Shown here: positions 24,763-32,267 of the stretch, one piece after another
Layout of the letters: each line of letters opens with the position of its first letter
How positions within the stretch are numbered: the first letter of the stretch is position 1
Origin: DYRG01 sp041161065
GTDB lineage: Bacteria; Pseudomonadota; Gammaproteobacteria; Beggiatoales; Beggiatoaceae
DNA length: 64,000 nt
Direction of reading: 5' to 3'
Assembly: GCA_041161065.1 (NCBI GenBank)
Contig: JBEAVE010000034.1
Coordinates: 1 to 64,000, forward strand
Position numbers and translations under genes: made by a program
Notes under the pieces: model-generated
What the model was told of the DNA's origin: nothing
Databases searched by the model: none
The model's input: the letters and a program-made list of their open reading frames with translations, nothing else

Positions 24763-24957
24763 TTAATTGCCTAAATGCTGGTAATATTGTTTTGCATCTT
24801 CTAAAGTAAGTATTCGATCATCATTATCTTCAATCATTAATCGATATAAAGCATTCTTTTCAAGAACTTCTTCTATTTTCTCAAATGTTTCAATATCCAT
24901 TTGAACGGCGATTTTGTGATTGTTTTCATCAACAATATATTGTCTATTTAATTCCAT
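24763..24957 (-). CDS. Phd/RelB-like antitoxin
   Basis: 64 residues (MELNRQYIVDENNHKIAVQMDI, then LTLEDAKQYYQHLGN), a compact antitoxin of the Phd/YefM-RelB type. It ends two bases before the start of the RelE-type toxin gene, the usual antitoxin-first order. The toxin is frameshifted. The ribosome site is weak (AAGGAAAA). Confidence 0.75.
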   Translation of the reverse strand: MELNRQYIVDENNHKIAVQMDIETFEKIEEVLEKNALYRLMIEDNDDRILTLEDAKQYYQHLGN

Positions 24958-24989
24958 AACAATATTTTCCTTTTTAGAAAAAATGAAAA

Positions 24990-25403
24990 TTAAATTATAA
25001 TTTTCAATGGGTTAATAATTTGAAGCTGTTGTATTTGTAGTCCATGCTGCATATCCTCTGAGTAAAGAATAGAGCACTCAGTTTCAAGTGCTGAACTTAC
25101 AATTAAACTATCCCAAAAAGATAAAGCATAACGTTGACGTAATGTTGAAGCGGTTAAACACGTTTGAATTTCTAATCGGGAAATTTGACAATGAGCACTG
25201 ATACTGTTAATAAAAGAAATAATTTCTTGTTCAGAATAACGGTATTTTCGCAATAAATTAAAGCTAATTTCATTAATAACTTGCGTGCTAACAACTATGC
25301 TATTTTGTTCAATGACTTGTTTTGCTAAAATAGATTTTTCATTATCACTTTCCATTGCAGCATAAAGCCATAAATTTGAATCAATAAAAATCTTATTGTT
25401 CAT
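24990..25403 (-). CDS. PIN-domain toxin (VapC-like), intact
   Basis: 137 residues. PIN-domain RNases cleave RNA using a cluster of acidic residues: the first Asp in FIDSNLW, Glu in QVINEISFN, Asp in LSFWDSLIVSSAL and Asp in YSEDMQHG are all present. The start is taken at ATG 25403 (NNKIFIDSN), which overlaps the antitoxin stop; an ATG 12 bases earlier is possible. It is the only toxin of the island without a visible lesion. A truncated duplicate lies at 22624-22698. Confidence 0.85.
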   Translation of the reverse strand: MNNKIFIDSNLWLYAAMESDNEKSILAKQVIEQNSIVVSTQVINEISFNLLRKYRYSEQEIISFINSISAHCQISRLEIQTCLTASTLRQRYALSFWDSLIVSSALETECSILYSEDMQHGLQIQQLQIINPLKIII

Positions 25404-25590
25404 AAATTTCATCACGGGTAAATGGCGTTATATTTGATAATTTGCGAGGGAAAATAGCATCTATTTTTGATGTTTTATCATTAGTTTCTACTTTTGTATA
25501 ACGTTGTTTAAGAAACAAATAAAAATCATAAAGCTCAATTTGAGCATTTTCAGGTAATATAGATATATCAAATTGGGTTACATTAATCAT
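25393..25590 (-). CDS. Antitoxin of the intact PIN toxin
   Basis: 65 residues from ATG 25590 (GGAG site 6 bases upstream). It is nearly identical to the protein at 22688-22885. Overlap with the PIN gene by 11 bases indicates translational coupling. The hairpin leader repeat and the large inverted repeat lie just upstream, so this module forms the promoter-proximal end of the island. Confidence 0.8.
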   Translation of the reverse strand: MINVTQFDISILPENAQIELYDFYLFLKQRYTKVETNDKTSKIDAIFPRKLSNITPFTRDEIYEQ

Positions 25591-25609
25591 GTTTTTCTCC
25601 AAAACAAAT

Positions 25610-25625
25610 GATGCGGTTGCGCATC
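25610..25625. repeat. Leader hairpin repeat, copy 3
   Basis: Perfect 6-bp stem GATGCG/CGCATC with a 4-nt loop, followed on the plus strand by TTATGGGTTA as in copy 2. It lies 20 bases before the antitoxin start. A degenerate relative is at about 22903-22932 before the second antitoxin copy. Confidence 0.6.
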
Positions 25626-25651
25626 TTATGGGTTAATTAAATCTAGTTGCA

Positions 25652-25857
25652 CTCCCACGCCAGCGCGTCAATGGCATTAAGTTAAGAAGTTTCCCCTCCT
25701 AGAAGGAGGGGATTAAGGGGTGGTGATTAATCATTATTTTCCTTTAAAAGCAAATAAATACAAAATAAGGAAAAACCATTTTTTCACCACCTCCCCCTAA
25801 CCCCCTCCTTCTAGGAGGGGGAATTATCTCTTAACTCAATGTCAGCGCGTGGGAGCG
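25652..25857. repeat. 206-bp inverted-repeat (MITE-like) element
   Basis: Two ~75-bp arms are imperfect inverted copies: CTCCCACG near 25653 with CGTGGGAG near 25854, TTAAGTTAAGA with TCTTAACTCAA, and the core TCCTAGAAGGAGGGG (25697-25711) with its complement near 25803-25818. Each core is itself a hairpin (8-bp stem, 3-nt loop). Only ~60 AT-rich bases separate the arms. No ORF is inside. It separates the toxin-antitoxin island from the SLH protein gene. CCCTCCTTCTAGGAGGGGG-type repeats are common in large bacterial genomes, which fits a dispersed family. Confidence 0.7.
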
Positions 25858-25863
25858 AGGAAA

Positions 25864-28677
25864 TTATTTTAACAATCTGAAAAGAAAACGAGCCATTTCT
25901 TCACGGGTTACTGAATTTTCTGGATAATAAGAACTTCCACACTTTTCGGTTAAACCATAGTCTGCAAGTCTTTTCACATACTCTATAATCCAAGAGTCGT
26001 AATTGGAAATGTCCGTAGGATAATTTGAACCACACGATTTAGTTGCTTTATAGCCAATGGAATCAGCAAATTTAACAAGGAATTTTGCCATTTCTGCACG
26101 AGTTACAGGGCTATTAACTCGATAACCACCATAGGTATTACAAGCAGCAAAGCCTAGTTTCATAATAATTGCAATATCTTCAGCATAGGGATAAGCCTTG
26201 GGATCATCTTTTTGATATTGAACCATTTTAGCTAAGTCTACCGTTATGCCGTCAGTGGTTTCACAAGATTGTACCGCGATGCTATCGTTAGGAAATTTAT
26301 ATTCATAACCACGTCTTAAGAATGCAGCCATTTCTCCACGGGTAACATTAGCATTAGGGCGAAAATCGGGTTTAGTTTGTGTTATTTGGGTTTGATCCAA
26401 GAAGGCTACCGCTCTACAAAGCTCTCCATCCCACTCGTTGCTATTATTGAATTCATTACAAACTCTAACAAGCCCAATTCCATACGCAACATATCTTGCA
26501 TTACCTGTAGAGGAGTATTCAGGATTGGGATTAACTAGTACGCCATTAGCAACCAACTGCGCAGAACCACCGCCATCTAATAAAACAGCATCTGTAATTC
26601 CTTCGTTTGTAAGAGCGTCACAAAGAGGTTTAAACGTATCAATTTGAGAACCATTATGATCACTGGATAAAAATACAACTGTTTCCCCTGAATATCCAAG
26701 GGCACTGACTGGTTCATCCCAACAAATGCCCCCCCTTTTAGCAGTACAATCCGACCACCCCCCAGGATATTTGCAAGTGCCGTTTTCTAGTATCGTAGAA
26801 CCAGAACCAAATGCCCACTGGTGTTCATTAGCATTAAAGTCACTCGATTGTAATTTTAAAATCCTAGATATGGGTATAAGACCATTAGATGCTTGATCAT
26901 TATCAAATGCCATAATAACTTCTGATCCTGAAATAGAGTTTTTTATACTCTTATTCATAATTAGTGTTGTTATTGGATGAGCCCCTTCTGTTGGTTGAGT
27001 GTACCCTGTTGTTTCCTGTTCACTTGTATCGAAACGGAAATTATAGCCATTAATTGCTACTACTGCAGGTGGCTTATGAGTATTTGCTAACACTTCTATC
27101 TGCTGTGTTCTAAAAGAACCATTTGCTTCATCTCCTAAAATGCGAAGTTCATAACCATCTTTAGCTAAAGTTCGATCAACTTTCGCTACATGGTAGTTAA
27201 AAAGACTTCCCATGCACTTGGCATACTTCATTGCATCATTACCTTTAATATTTAAATTTTCTTCTTTATTACAATCGACAGTAGATGCAACAACAGAAGT
27301 AAAATGCTGAATTTCTGAGGTTACTGTATGTTTTTGTTTATCAACAATACTTGGAATTGGGTCTCCATCATGAAAAATAACAATCTTATCTTCCTTTTCA
27401 GGAGAAGTTAGAGCTTTTACGTTATAGGGAACTGTTACTTTTATTGGTGTATTAAAAGCAATGCCATTAGGTTGTAAGTGATAAATAGAAGATAACCCCG
27501 CTTTAGTTCTAATTAAACCAGTTGCAGGATCAAGATATTCCATGAATGTTTTAGTTTCTTCACCAGAAATAACGGTAGTTTCTGAAACTGCACCTTTAGG
27601 AATAGTTAATTGCAAACTATCACCAATTTTTAATACTGCTTCACTATCTGGAGAAACTGTTACACTATTTGAAGTAATAATAGCTGAATCCGTTTCTGGT
27701 TTTATTTCACCATCATTTGCTTCAGCAAGAATAACATTGGCTATTTTTACGGTTGGTTTGATACGGTAACCTTGGACTTTATTGAAACGAATATCGTCGG
27801 CATTGAAATCTAATTGAACACTGGTAATTTGACCGCCCGAAACACCCCAATCTCCATGAATTTTCAAACCTGTTTGTTCACCGCTAGGGATTTCTAAGGG
27901 ATATTTCTCACCGTCCGCAATAACATAACTTCCGTCCGCTAAAATTAAACGCACTTGTGAAATATGCGTATTGGCTGGTAAAACCACTTCGCCTAATAAT
28001 TGCGGTTCTCCATTAATCACTTTAAGCAAATCAATATCGCCCGATATTTTAAGCATGGTTTTGCTTTTTCCTGTTAATTCAATATGATCCACTTTTAAAA
28101 CAGCAGCAGTAATATTTTGTGGGGCTTGATTTCCACTATTGCCGTTATTGGTGTTGTTTTGAGCATTTCCATTGTCTTTGTCTTTGTCTTTATCTTTGTT
28201 TGCATTGCTGTTAGCATTGGCATTTGCTCGACGAACGTCGGTTTTATTTCCAATCCGAAAAACCACTTTTCCTAAATCAGTGGTGGCAGTAAGTTTCTTA
28301 CCTCCAGTTAATTGAAACAATAAATTTCCCGTTGCTGATTTTTGACCCGTTAATTGCACCAGTGCTTCCCACAACGAACCGTCGGTTAATTGCACGAGTG
28401 GAAGTTTTAACGCATTGTTTTGAAAGGGCGAACGTGCGCCACTCCTCGTTTCTGAAACAGGCGTGGCTTGGATCAATTCCCATAAATGGTTCGGTAAAAT
28501 CTTAAATGTCGCATTAAACAAGCTCTCCCCAACTTCCACGCAGGGCACTTGTAACGTATTCCCTTCCACATAATGCACATTGGTGACGTTGCAATTGTTA
28601 GTCGCCGCCTGTGCCCCATTGCATAATAATCCAATAATGACAGAGAGTTGCGTTAAACGCCGCGTTTGCGTTTTCGT
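25864..28677 (-). CDS. Secreted DUF4382 / phosphodiester glycosidase-like / SLH protein with apparent ACG start
   Basis: About 937 residues. A signal peptide (KTQTRRLTQLSVIIGLLC, cleavage after AQA) is encoded upstream of the first GTG. Its only plausible initiator is ACG at 28675-28677, eight bases after AAAGGAG. Order: N-terminal Cys-containing region; Asn/Lys/Asp low-complexity linker; DUF4382-like beta domain (DHIELTGKSKTMLKISGD); ZU5-like region (GDSLQLTIPKGAV); a NAGPA-type phosphodiester glycosidase domain (VVAINGYNFRF; DAVLLDGGGSAQLVANG); and three C-terminal SLH repeats (RPNANVTRGEMAAFLRRG; VTRAEMAKFLVKF; VTREEMARFLFRLLK). It is probably an envelope-anchored exported enzyme acting on surface glycans. 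A start at GTG 28578 would delete the signal peptide. Confidence 0.75.
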   Translation of the reverse strand, partial: TKTQTRRLTQLSVIIGLLCNGAQAATNNCNVTNVHYVEGNTLQVPCVEVGESLFNATFKILPNHLWELIQATPVSETRSGARSPFQNNALKLPLVQLTDGSLWEALVQLTGQKSATGNLLFQLTGGKKLTATTDLGKVVFRIGNKTDVRRANANANSNANKDKDKDKDNGNAQNNTNNGNSGNQAPQNITAAVLKVDHIELTGKSKTMLKISGDIDLLKVINGEPQLLGEVVLPANTHISQVRLILADGSYVIADGEKYPLEIPSGEQTGLKIHGDWGVSGGQITSVQLDFNADDIRFNKVQGYRIKPTVKIANVILAEANDGEIKPETDSAIITSNSVTVSPDSEAVLKIGDSLQLTIPKGAVSETTVISGEETKTFMEYLDPATGLIRTKAGLSSIYHLQPNGIAFNTPIKVTVPYNVKALTSPEKEDKIVIFHDGDPIPSIVDKQKHTVTSEIQHFTSVVASTVDCNKEENLNIKGNDAMKYAKCMGSLFNYHVAKVDRTLAKDGYELRILGDEANGSFRTQQIEVLANTHKPPAVVAINGYNFRFDTSEQETTGYTQPTEGAHPITTLIMNKSIKNSISGSEVIMAFDNDQASNGLIPISRILKLQSSDFNANEHQWAFGSGSTILENGTCKYPGGWSDCTAKRGGICWDEPVSALGYSGETVVFLSSDHNGSQIDTFKPLCDALTNEGITDAVLLDGGGSAQLVANGVLVNPNPEYSSTGNARYVAYGIGLVRVCNEFNNSNEWDGELCRAVAFLDQTQITQTKPDFRPNANVTRGEMAAFLRRGYEYKFPNDSIAVQSCETTDGITVDLAKMVQYQKDDPKAYPYAEDIAIIMKLGFAACNTYGGYRVNSPVTRAEMAKFLVKFADSIGYKATKSCGSNYPTDISNYDSWIIEYVKRLADYGLTEKCGSSYYPENSVTREEMARFLFRLLK

Positions 28678-28685
28678 GGTGATTG

Positions 28686-28692
28686 CTCCTTT
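28686..28692 (-). promoter_or_regulatory. Shine-Dalgarno supporting the ACG start
   Basis: AAAGGAG on the minus strand, eight bases from the ACG codon. It is the only good ribosome site near the 5' end of the SLH protein gene, and there is none before the GTG at 28578. Confidence 0.55.
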
Positions 28693-28957
28693 GGTGAATT
28701 TGAGTGTCCTGTCGAGTGTAATCGATAATTTAGGGCGTTGCTGATGGTTGGAAAGCGGATTTATGTCATCGGGAATGAATGTGGCAGGTGACCTAAAAAC
28801 TTAACATAGGTTATAAAGTTATTTAGCCTTTCATAATAAAGTAGGCGGGTTGATGGGGTAGTTTTTTTCAGGTGTTTAGCCCTGTCAAAAAGCGTTATTT
28901 TTAGTCGGCGGTAATGGAATTTTTCCACTATTTTTGAGACTTTTTGTAGGAGGTAGA

Positions 28958-30376
28958 ATGGCTGAAGCCACTTATAATTACAAGGTCGTCCGACAATTTG
29001 CCATTATGACTATCGTATGGGGAATTGTTGGGATGGCGGCTGGGGTGTATATTGCTGCGGAATTGGCATGGCCTTGGTTGAACTTTGACTTGCCTTGGAT
29101 TACGTTTGGGCGGTTGCGTCCGTTGCACACCAATGCGGTGATTTTTGCGTTTGGTGGATCGGCGTTGATTGGCACATCGTTGTATGTTGTTCAACGCACT
29201 TGCCACACCCGTTTATTTGCGGACGGATTGGCGTCTTTCGTGTTTTGGGGCTGGCAATTAGTCATTGTTCTTGCCGCGATTACGTTACCTTTAGGTTTCA
29301 CTCAAAGCAAAGAATACGCAGAATTAGAATGGCCCATTGACATTTTAATTACCTTAGTGTGGGTTGCGTATGCGATTGTTTTCTTTGGCACCATTGTTAA
29401 ACGTAAAACGCCTCACATCTATGTTGCAAACTGGTTTTATGGCGCGTTTATTTTAACGATTGCCATGTTACACATTTTCAATAATCTTTCTCTCCCCGTT
29501 TCTCTCACCAAATCTTACTCTGCGTATGCGGGCGTACAAGATGCGATGGTGCAATGGTGGTACGGACATAACGCGGTCGGTTTCTTTTTAACGGCGGGCT
29601 TTTTGGGCATGATGTATTACTTCGTTCCAAAACAAGCTGGTCGTCCGGTTTATTCCTATCGTTTATCTATCGTGCATTTTTGGGCGTTGATCTTTACCTA
29701 CATTTGGGCGGGTCCTCACCATTTGCATTACACCGCATTACCTGATTGGGCACAATCGTTAGGTATGGTGATGTCATTGATTTTATTAGCTCCTTCATGG
29801 GGTGGAATGATCAATGGAATCATGACGTTATCGGGTGCGTGGGAGAAACTTCGTACTGATCCCATTATGCGGTTCTTAATTGTTTCTTTATCATTTTATG
29901 GTATGTCGACCTTTGAAGGTCCCATGATGGCAATTAAATCAGTGAATGCGCTTTCTCATTACACCGATTGGACAGTTGGTCATGTTCACTCAGGCGCGTT
30001 GGGCTGGGTTGGATTTGTCACGATGGGCAGTATGTACTATTTGATTCCGCGTTTATTTAACCGTGAATTGTATAGCTTGATGTTAGTGGAATGGCATTTC
30101 TGGATTGCAACCATCGGGGTTATTTTCTATATTACATCGATGTGGGTTTCTGGGATTATGCAAGGCTTAATGTGGCGTGCAGTCAATGAAGATGGCACAT
30201 TAACTTACAGCTTCATTGAATCTGTTCAAGCGATGCACCCATTCTATGCCATGCGTTTCTTAGGCGGTGTTTTATTCCTAACGGGTATGTGCATTATGGC
30301 GTTCAACATTTTCATGACCGTTAAAGGGGCAGAAACCGTTGAAGCAAACATTCCTGAACCTGCCCACGCGCACTAA
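28958..30376 (+). CDS. ccoN: Cytochrome cbb3 oxidase catalytic subunit I (CcoN)
   Basis: A 472-residue integral membrane subunit with 12 hydrophobic segments. It holds the low-spin haem b and the haem b3-CuB oxygen-reducing site. Ligand regions are visible: RLRPLHTNAVIFAFG, QWWYGHNAVGFFLTAGF, WAGPHHLHYTALPDW and HVHSGALGWVGF, with histidines in expected places. The start is ATG 28958 after GTAGGAGGT. It is first of ccoNOQP, the high-affinity terminal oxidase used at low oxygen. The 280-bp upstream region has no clear FNR box. Confidence 0.97.
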   Translation: MAEATYNYKVVRQFAIMTIVWGIVGMAAGVYIAAELAWPWLNFDLPWITFGRLRPLHTNAVIFAFGGSALIGTSLYVVQRTCHTRLFADGLASFVFWGWQLVIVLAAITLPLGFTQSKEYAELEWPIDILITLVWVAYAIVFFGTIVKRKTPHIYVANWFYGAFILTIAMLHIFNNLSLPVSLTKSYSAYAGVQDAMVQWWYGHNAVGFFLTAGFLGMMYYFVPKQAGRPVYSYRLSIVHFWALIFTYIWAGPHHLHYTALPDWAQSLGMVMSLILLAPSWGGMINGIMTLSGAWEKLRTDPIMRFLIVSLSFYGMSTFEGPMMAIKSVNALSHYTDWTVGHVHSGALGWVGFVTMGSMYYLIPRLFNRELYSLMLVEWHFWIATIGVIFYITSMWVSGIMQGLMWRAVNEDGTLTYSFIESVQAMHPFYAMRFLGGVLFLTGMCIMAFNIFMTVKGAETVEANIPEPAHAH

Positions 30377-30395
30377 TTGAGGAGCTAACTTTATT

Positions 30396-31010
30396 ATGGC
30401 TGCTGCACATGAAACCGTTGAAAAAAACATTGGTTTAATGATCGTCTTAATCCTTCTGGTGGTGAGTATCGGCGGATTGGTTCAAATCGTTCCCTTGTTT
30501 TTCATGAAAAGTACCACCGAACCTGTGGAAGGCTTAAAACCCTATACCGCATTGCAATTAGCGGGGCGCGATGTTTATGTTCGTGAAGGTTGTTACCTTT
30601 GCCATTCACAAATGATTCGTCCGTTCCGTGCGGAAACCGAACGTTATGGACATTATTCTGTGGCGGGTGAGTTTGTTTATGATCATCCTTTCCAATGGGG
30701 TTCAAAACGGACAGGTCCTGATTTAGCACGGGTCGGCGGACGTTACAGCGACGCTTGGCACATTGCACATTTGAACAATCCTCGTGATGTTGTGCCTGAG
30801 TCCATCATGCCGAACTATCCTTGGTTGGCGCAAACCGAGCTCAATCCCGATGATATTCAACCCAAAATGAACGTCATGCGGATGTTGGGCGTGCCTTATA
30901 CCGACGATGACATCGCCAAAGCTCCTGAAGCCATCAAAGGCAAAACGGAACTCGACGCGGTGATCGCTTATCTACAAGGGCTGGGAACAGCCATCAAACA
31001 ACGGAGATAA
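30396..31010 (+). CDS. ccoO: Cytochrome cbb3 oxidase subunit II (CcoO)
   Basis: A 204-residue monohaem cytochrome c with one N-terminal membrane anchor (about 13-37) and a periplasmic domain. The haem c site is CYLCH (in EGCYLCHSQMIRPF). Met ligands are likely in the SIMPNYPWL region. It passes electrons from CcoP to CcoN. GAGG precedes the start; there are 19 bases between ccoN and ccoO. Confidence 0.96.
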   Translation: MAAAHETVEKNIGLMIVLILLVVSIGGLVQIVPLFFMKSTTEPVEGLKPYTALQLAGRDVYVREGCYLCHSQMIRPFRAETERYGHYSVAGEFVYDHPFQWGSKRTGPDLARVGGRYSDAWHIAHLNNPRDVVPESIMPNYPWLAQTELNPDDIQPKMNVMRMLGVPYTDDDIAKAPEAIKGKTELDAVIAYLQGLGTAIKQRR

Positions 31011-31013
31011 GGG

Positions 31014-31205
31014 ATGTCTTTAGAAGCCTTTTACGAAATCTTTAATCCCGTTTGGACAATCGTGGTTTTTGCATTGTTTGTGGGCATTTTGCTGTGGGCG
31101 TTTAGCAAACACAACCAAAGTGCTTTCGACGAAGCATCTCGCCTCCCATTCGACGATGACGACGAAGGTTCTATAAAGTCCCCACAGGAGAAAAAACATG
31201 CCTGA
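31014..31205 (+). CDS. ccoQ: Cytochrome cbb3 oxidase small subunit (CcoQ)
   Basis: 63 residues with one membrane helix (about 12-29, PVWTIVVFALFVGILLWAF) followed by a short acidic cytoplasmic tail (FDDDDEG), the typical CcoQ layout. CcoQ stabilises the oxidase complex. It starts four bases after the ccoO stop and its last eight bases overlap ccoP. Confidence 0.9.
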   Translation: MSLEAFYEIFNPVWTIVVFALFVGILLWAFSKHNQSAFDEASRLPFDDDDEGSIKSPQEKKHA

Positions 31206-32127
31206 TTACAGCAACTTATTTGTCAGTGAGTTTTGGAGTTGGTACATTATCGTTATCACCCTTTTGAGTATCTTGGCTTGCTTTGCCTTGATCCTCTGGT
31301 TGGGCGGCGGTACACCCGCTAAAAAAGACGGCAACGCCGAAACAATGGGTCACACATGGGACGGTGACTTGCAAGAGTACAACAATCCGCTTCCCAAATG
31401 GTGGTTAAATATGTTTTATATCACCTTAGTGTTTGGGTTGGTGTATTTAACCTTATATCCGGGCTTGGGTTCATCTGAAGGCTTGTTCAAACAAACGCAA
31501 TACACCCAATACAAAACCGAAATGGACGCGGCAGAAAGCACTTACGGTCCTTTATTTGAGCAATTCAAAGCAGTTCCTGTTGAAGAACTCATTAAAAAAC
31601 CTGAAGCCGTCAAAATGGGCGAACGCCTGTTCATGACTTATTGCACCGTTTGTCACGGGTCTGATGCCAAAGGTTCAACGGGTTTCCCCAATTTGCGGGA
31701 TAACGATTGGCTGTACGGCAGCGATCCCAAAACCATCGAAGACGTGATTTCTAAAGGTCGGAATGCCAACGGCATGATGGCGTGGAAAGATACACTCGGG
31801 GGCAATGATGCGGTCAAAGAAGTCGCGGAATACGTCCTCAGCTTGAGCAACCGCAAAGACGTGAATGCAGACCTAGCAGCAAAAGGCAAAGAAAAATTTG
31901 CAATTTGTTCGGGTTGTCACGGCGTTGATGGCAAAGGAAATCCCGCATTGGGCGCACCTAATTTAACCGACGAAATTTGGTTATATGGTGGTTCGCGCGA
32001 TACTGTGATTCAATCCATTTCAAAAGGTCGGGCGGGTATTATGCCTGCACACGGCGAGTTCTTAGGTGATGCGAAAGTCCATTTATTAGCCGCTTATGTG
32101 TATAGTCTTTCTCAAAGCAGCAAATAA
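31198..32127 (+). CDS. ccoP: Cytochrome cbb3 oxidase dihaem subunit III (CcoP)
   Basis: 309 residues. Two membrane helices lie at about 14-36 and 65-85, with the conserved TWDGDLQEYNNPLPKWW segment between them. Two cytochrome c domains follow, with CTVCH (FMTYCTVCHGSD) and CSGCH (CSGCHGVDGKG). CcoP accepts electrons from soluble cytochromes. It closes the ccoNOQP operon, and a strong terminator follows. The assembly genes ccoGHIS are not in this window. Confidence 0.96.
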   Translation: MPDYSNLFVSEFWSWYIIVITLLSILACFALILWLGGGTPAKKDGNAETMGHTWDGDLQEYNNPLPKWWLNMFYITLVFGLVYLTLYPGLGSSEGLFKQTQYTQYKTEMDAAESTYGPLFEQFKAVPVEELIKKPEAVKMGERLFMTYCTVCHGSDAKGSTGFPNLRDNDWLYGSDPKTIEDVISKGRNANGMMAWKDTLGGNDAVKEVAEYVLSLSNRKDVNADLAAKGKEKFAICSGCHGVDGKGNPALGAPNLTDEIWLYGGSRDTVIQSISKGRAGIMPAHGEFLGDAKVHLLAAYVYSLSQSSK

Positions 32128-32151
32128 TTCCACACACCTTTCTTAAAAACT

Positions 32152-32191
32152 AAAAACCTGAGTTTCTTTCATTTGAGCTCAGGTTTTTTTT
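32152..32191 (+). terminator. Rho-independent terminator of ccoNOQP
   Basis: AAACCTGAG and CTCAGGTTT form a stem around a 15-nt loop, followed by eight T residues, 25 bases after the ccoP stop. Confidence 0.85.
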
Positions 32192-32267
32192 GCTTTATTT
32201 ATTTTCATACTAGGCAAGATTAAAATTTTTGATATAATCTGCCAACTCTCCAATTGGGGCATTGAAA

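Noticed and set aside
22200..25860. A CRISPR array or an integron cassette array in the repeat-rich island
   Set aside because: The repeats are few, unevenly spaced, separated by genes and hairpin-forming; no integrase or attI-like site was seen here.
28678..28957. An FNR/Anr box upstream of ccoN
   Set aside because: Only TTGAT half-sites are found; no TTGAT-N4-ATCAA palindrome is present.
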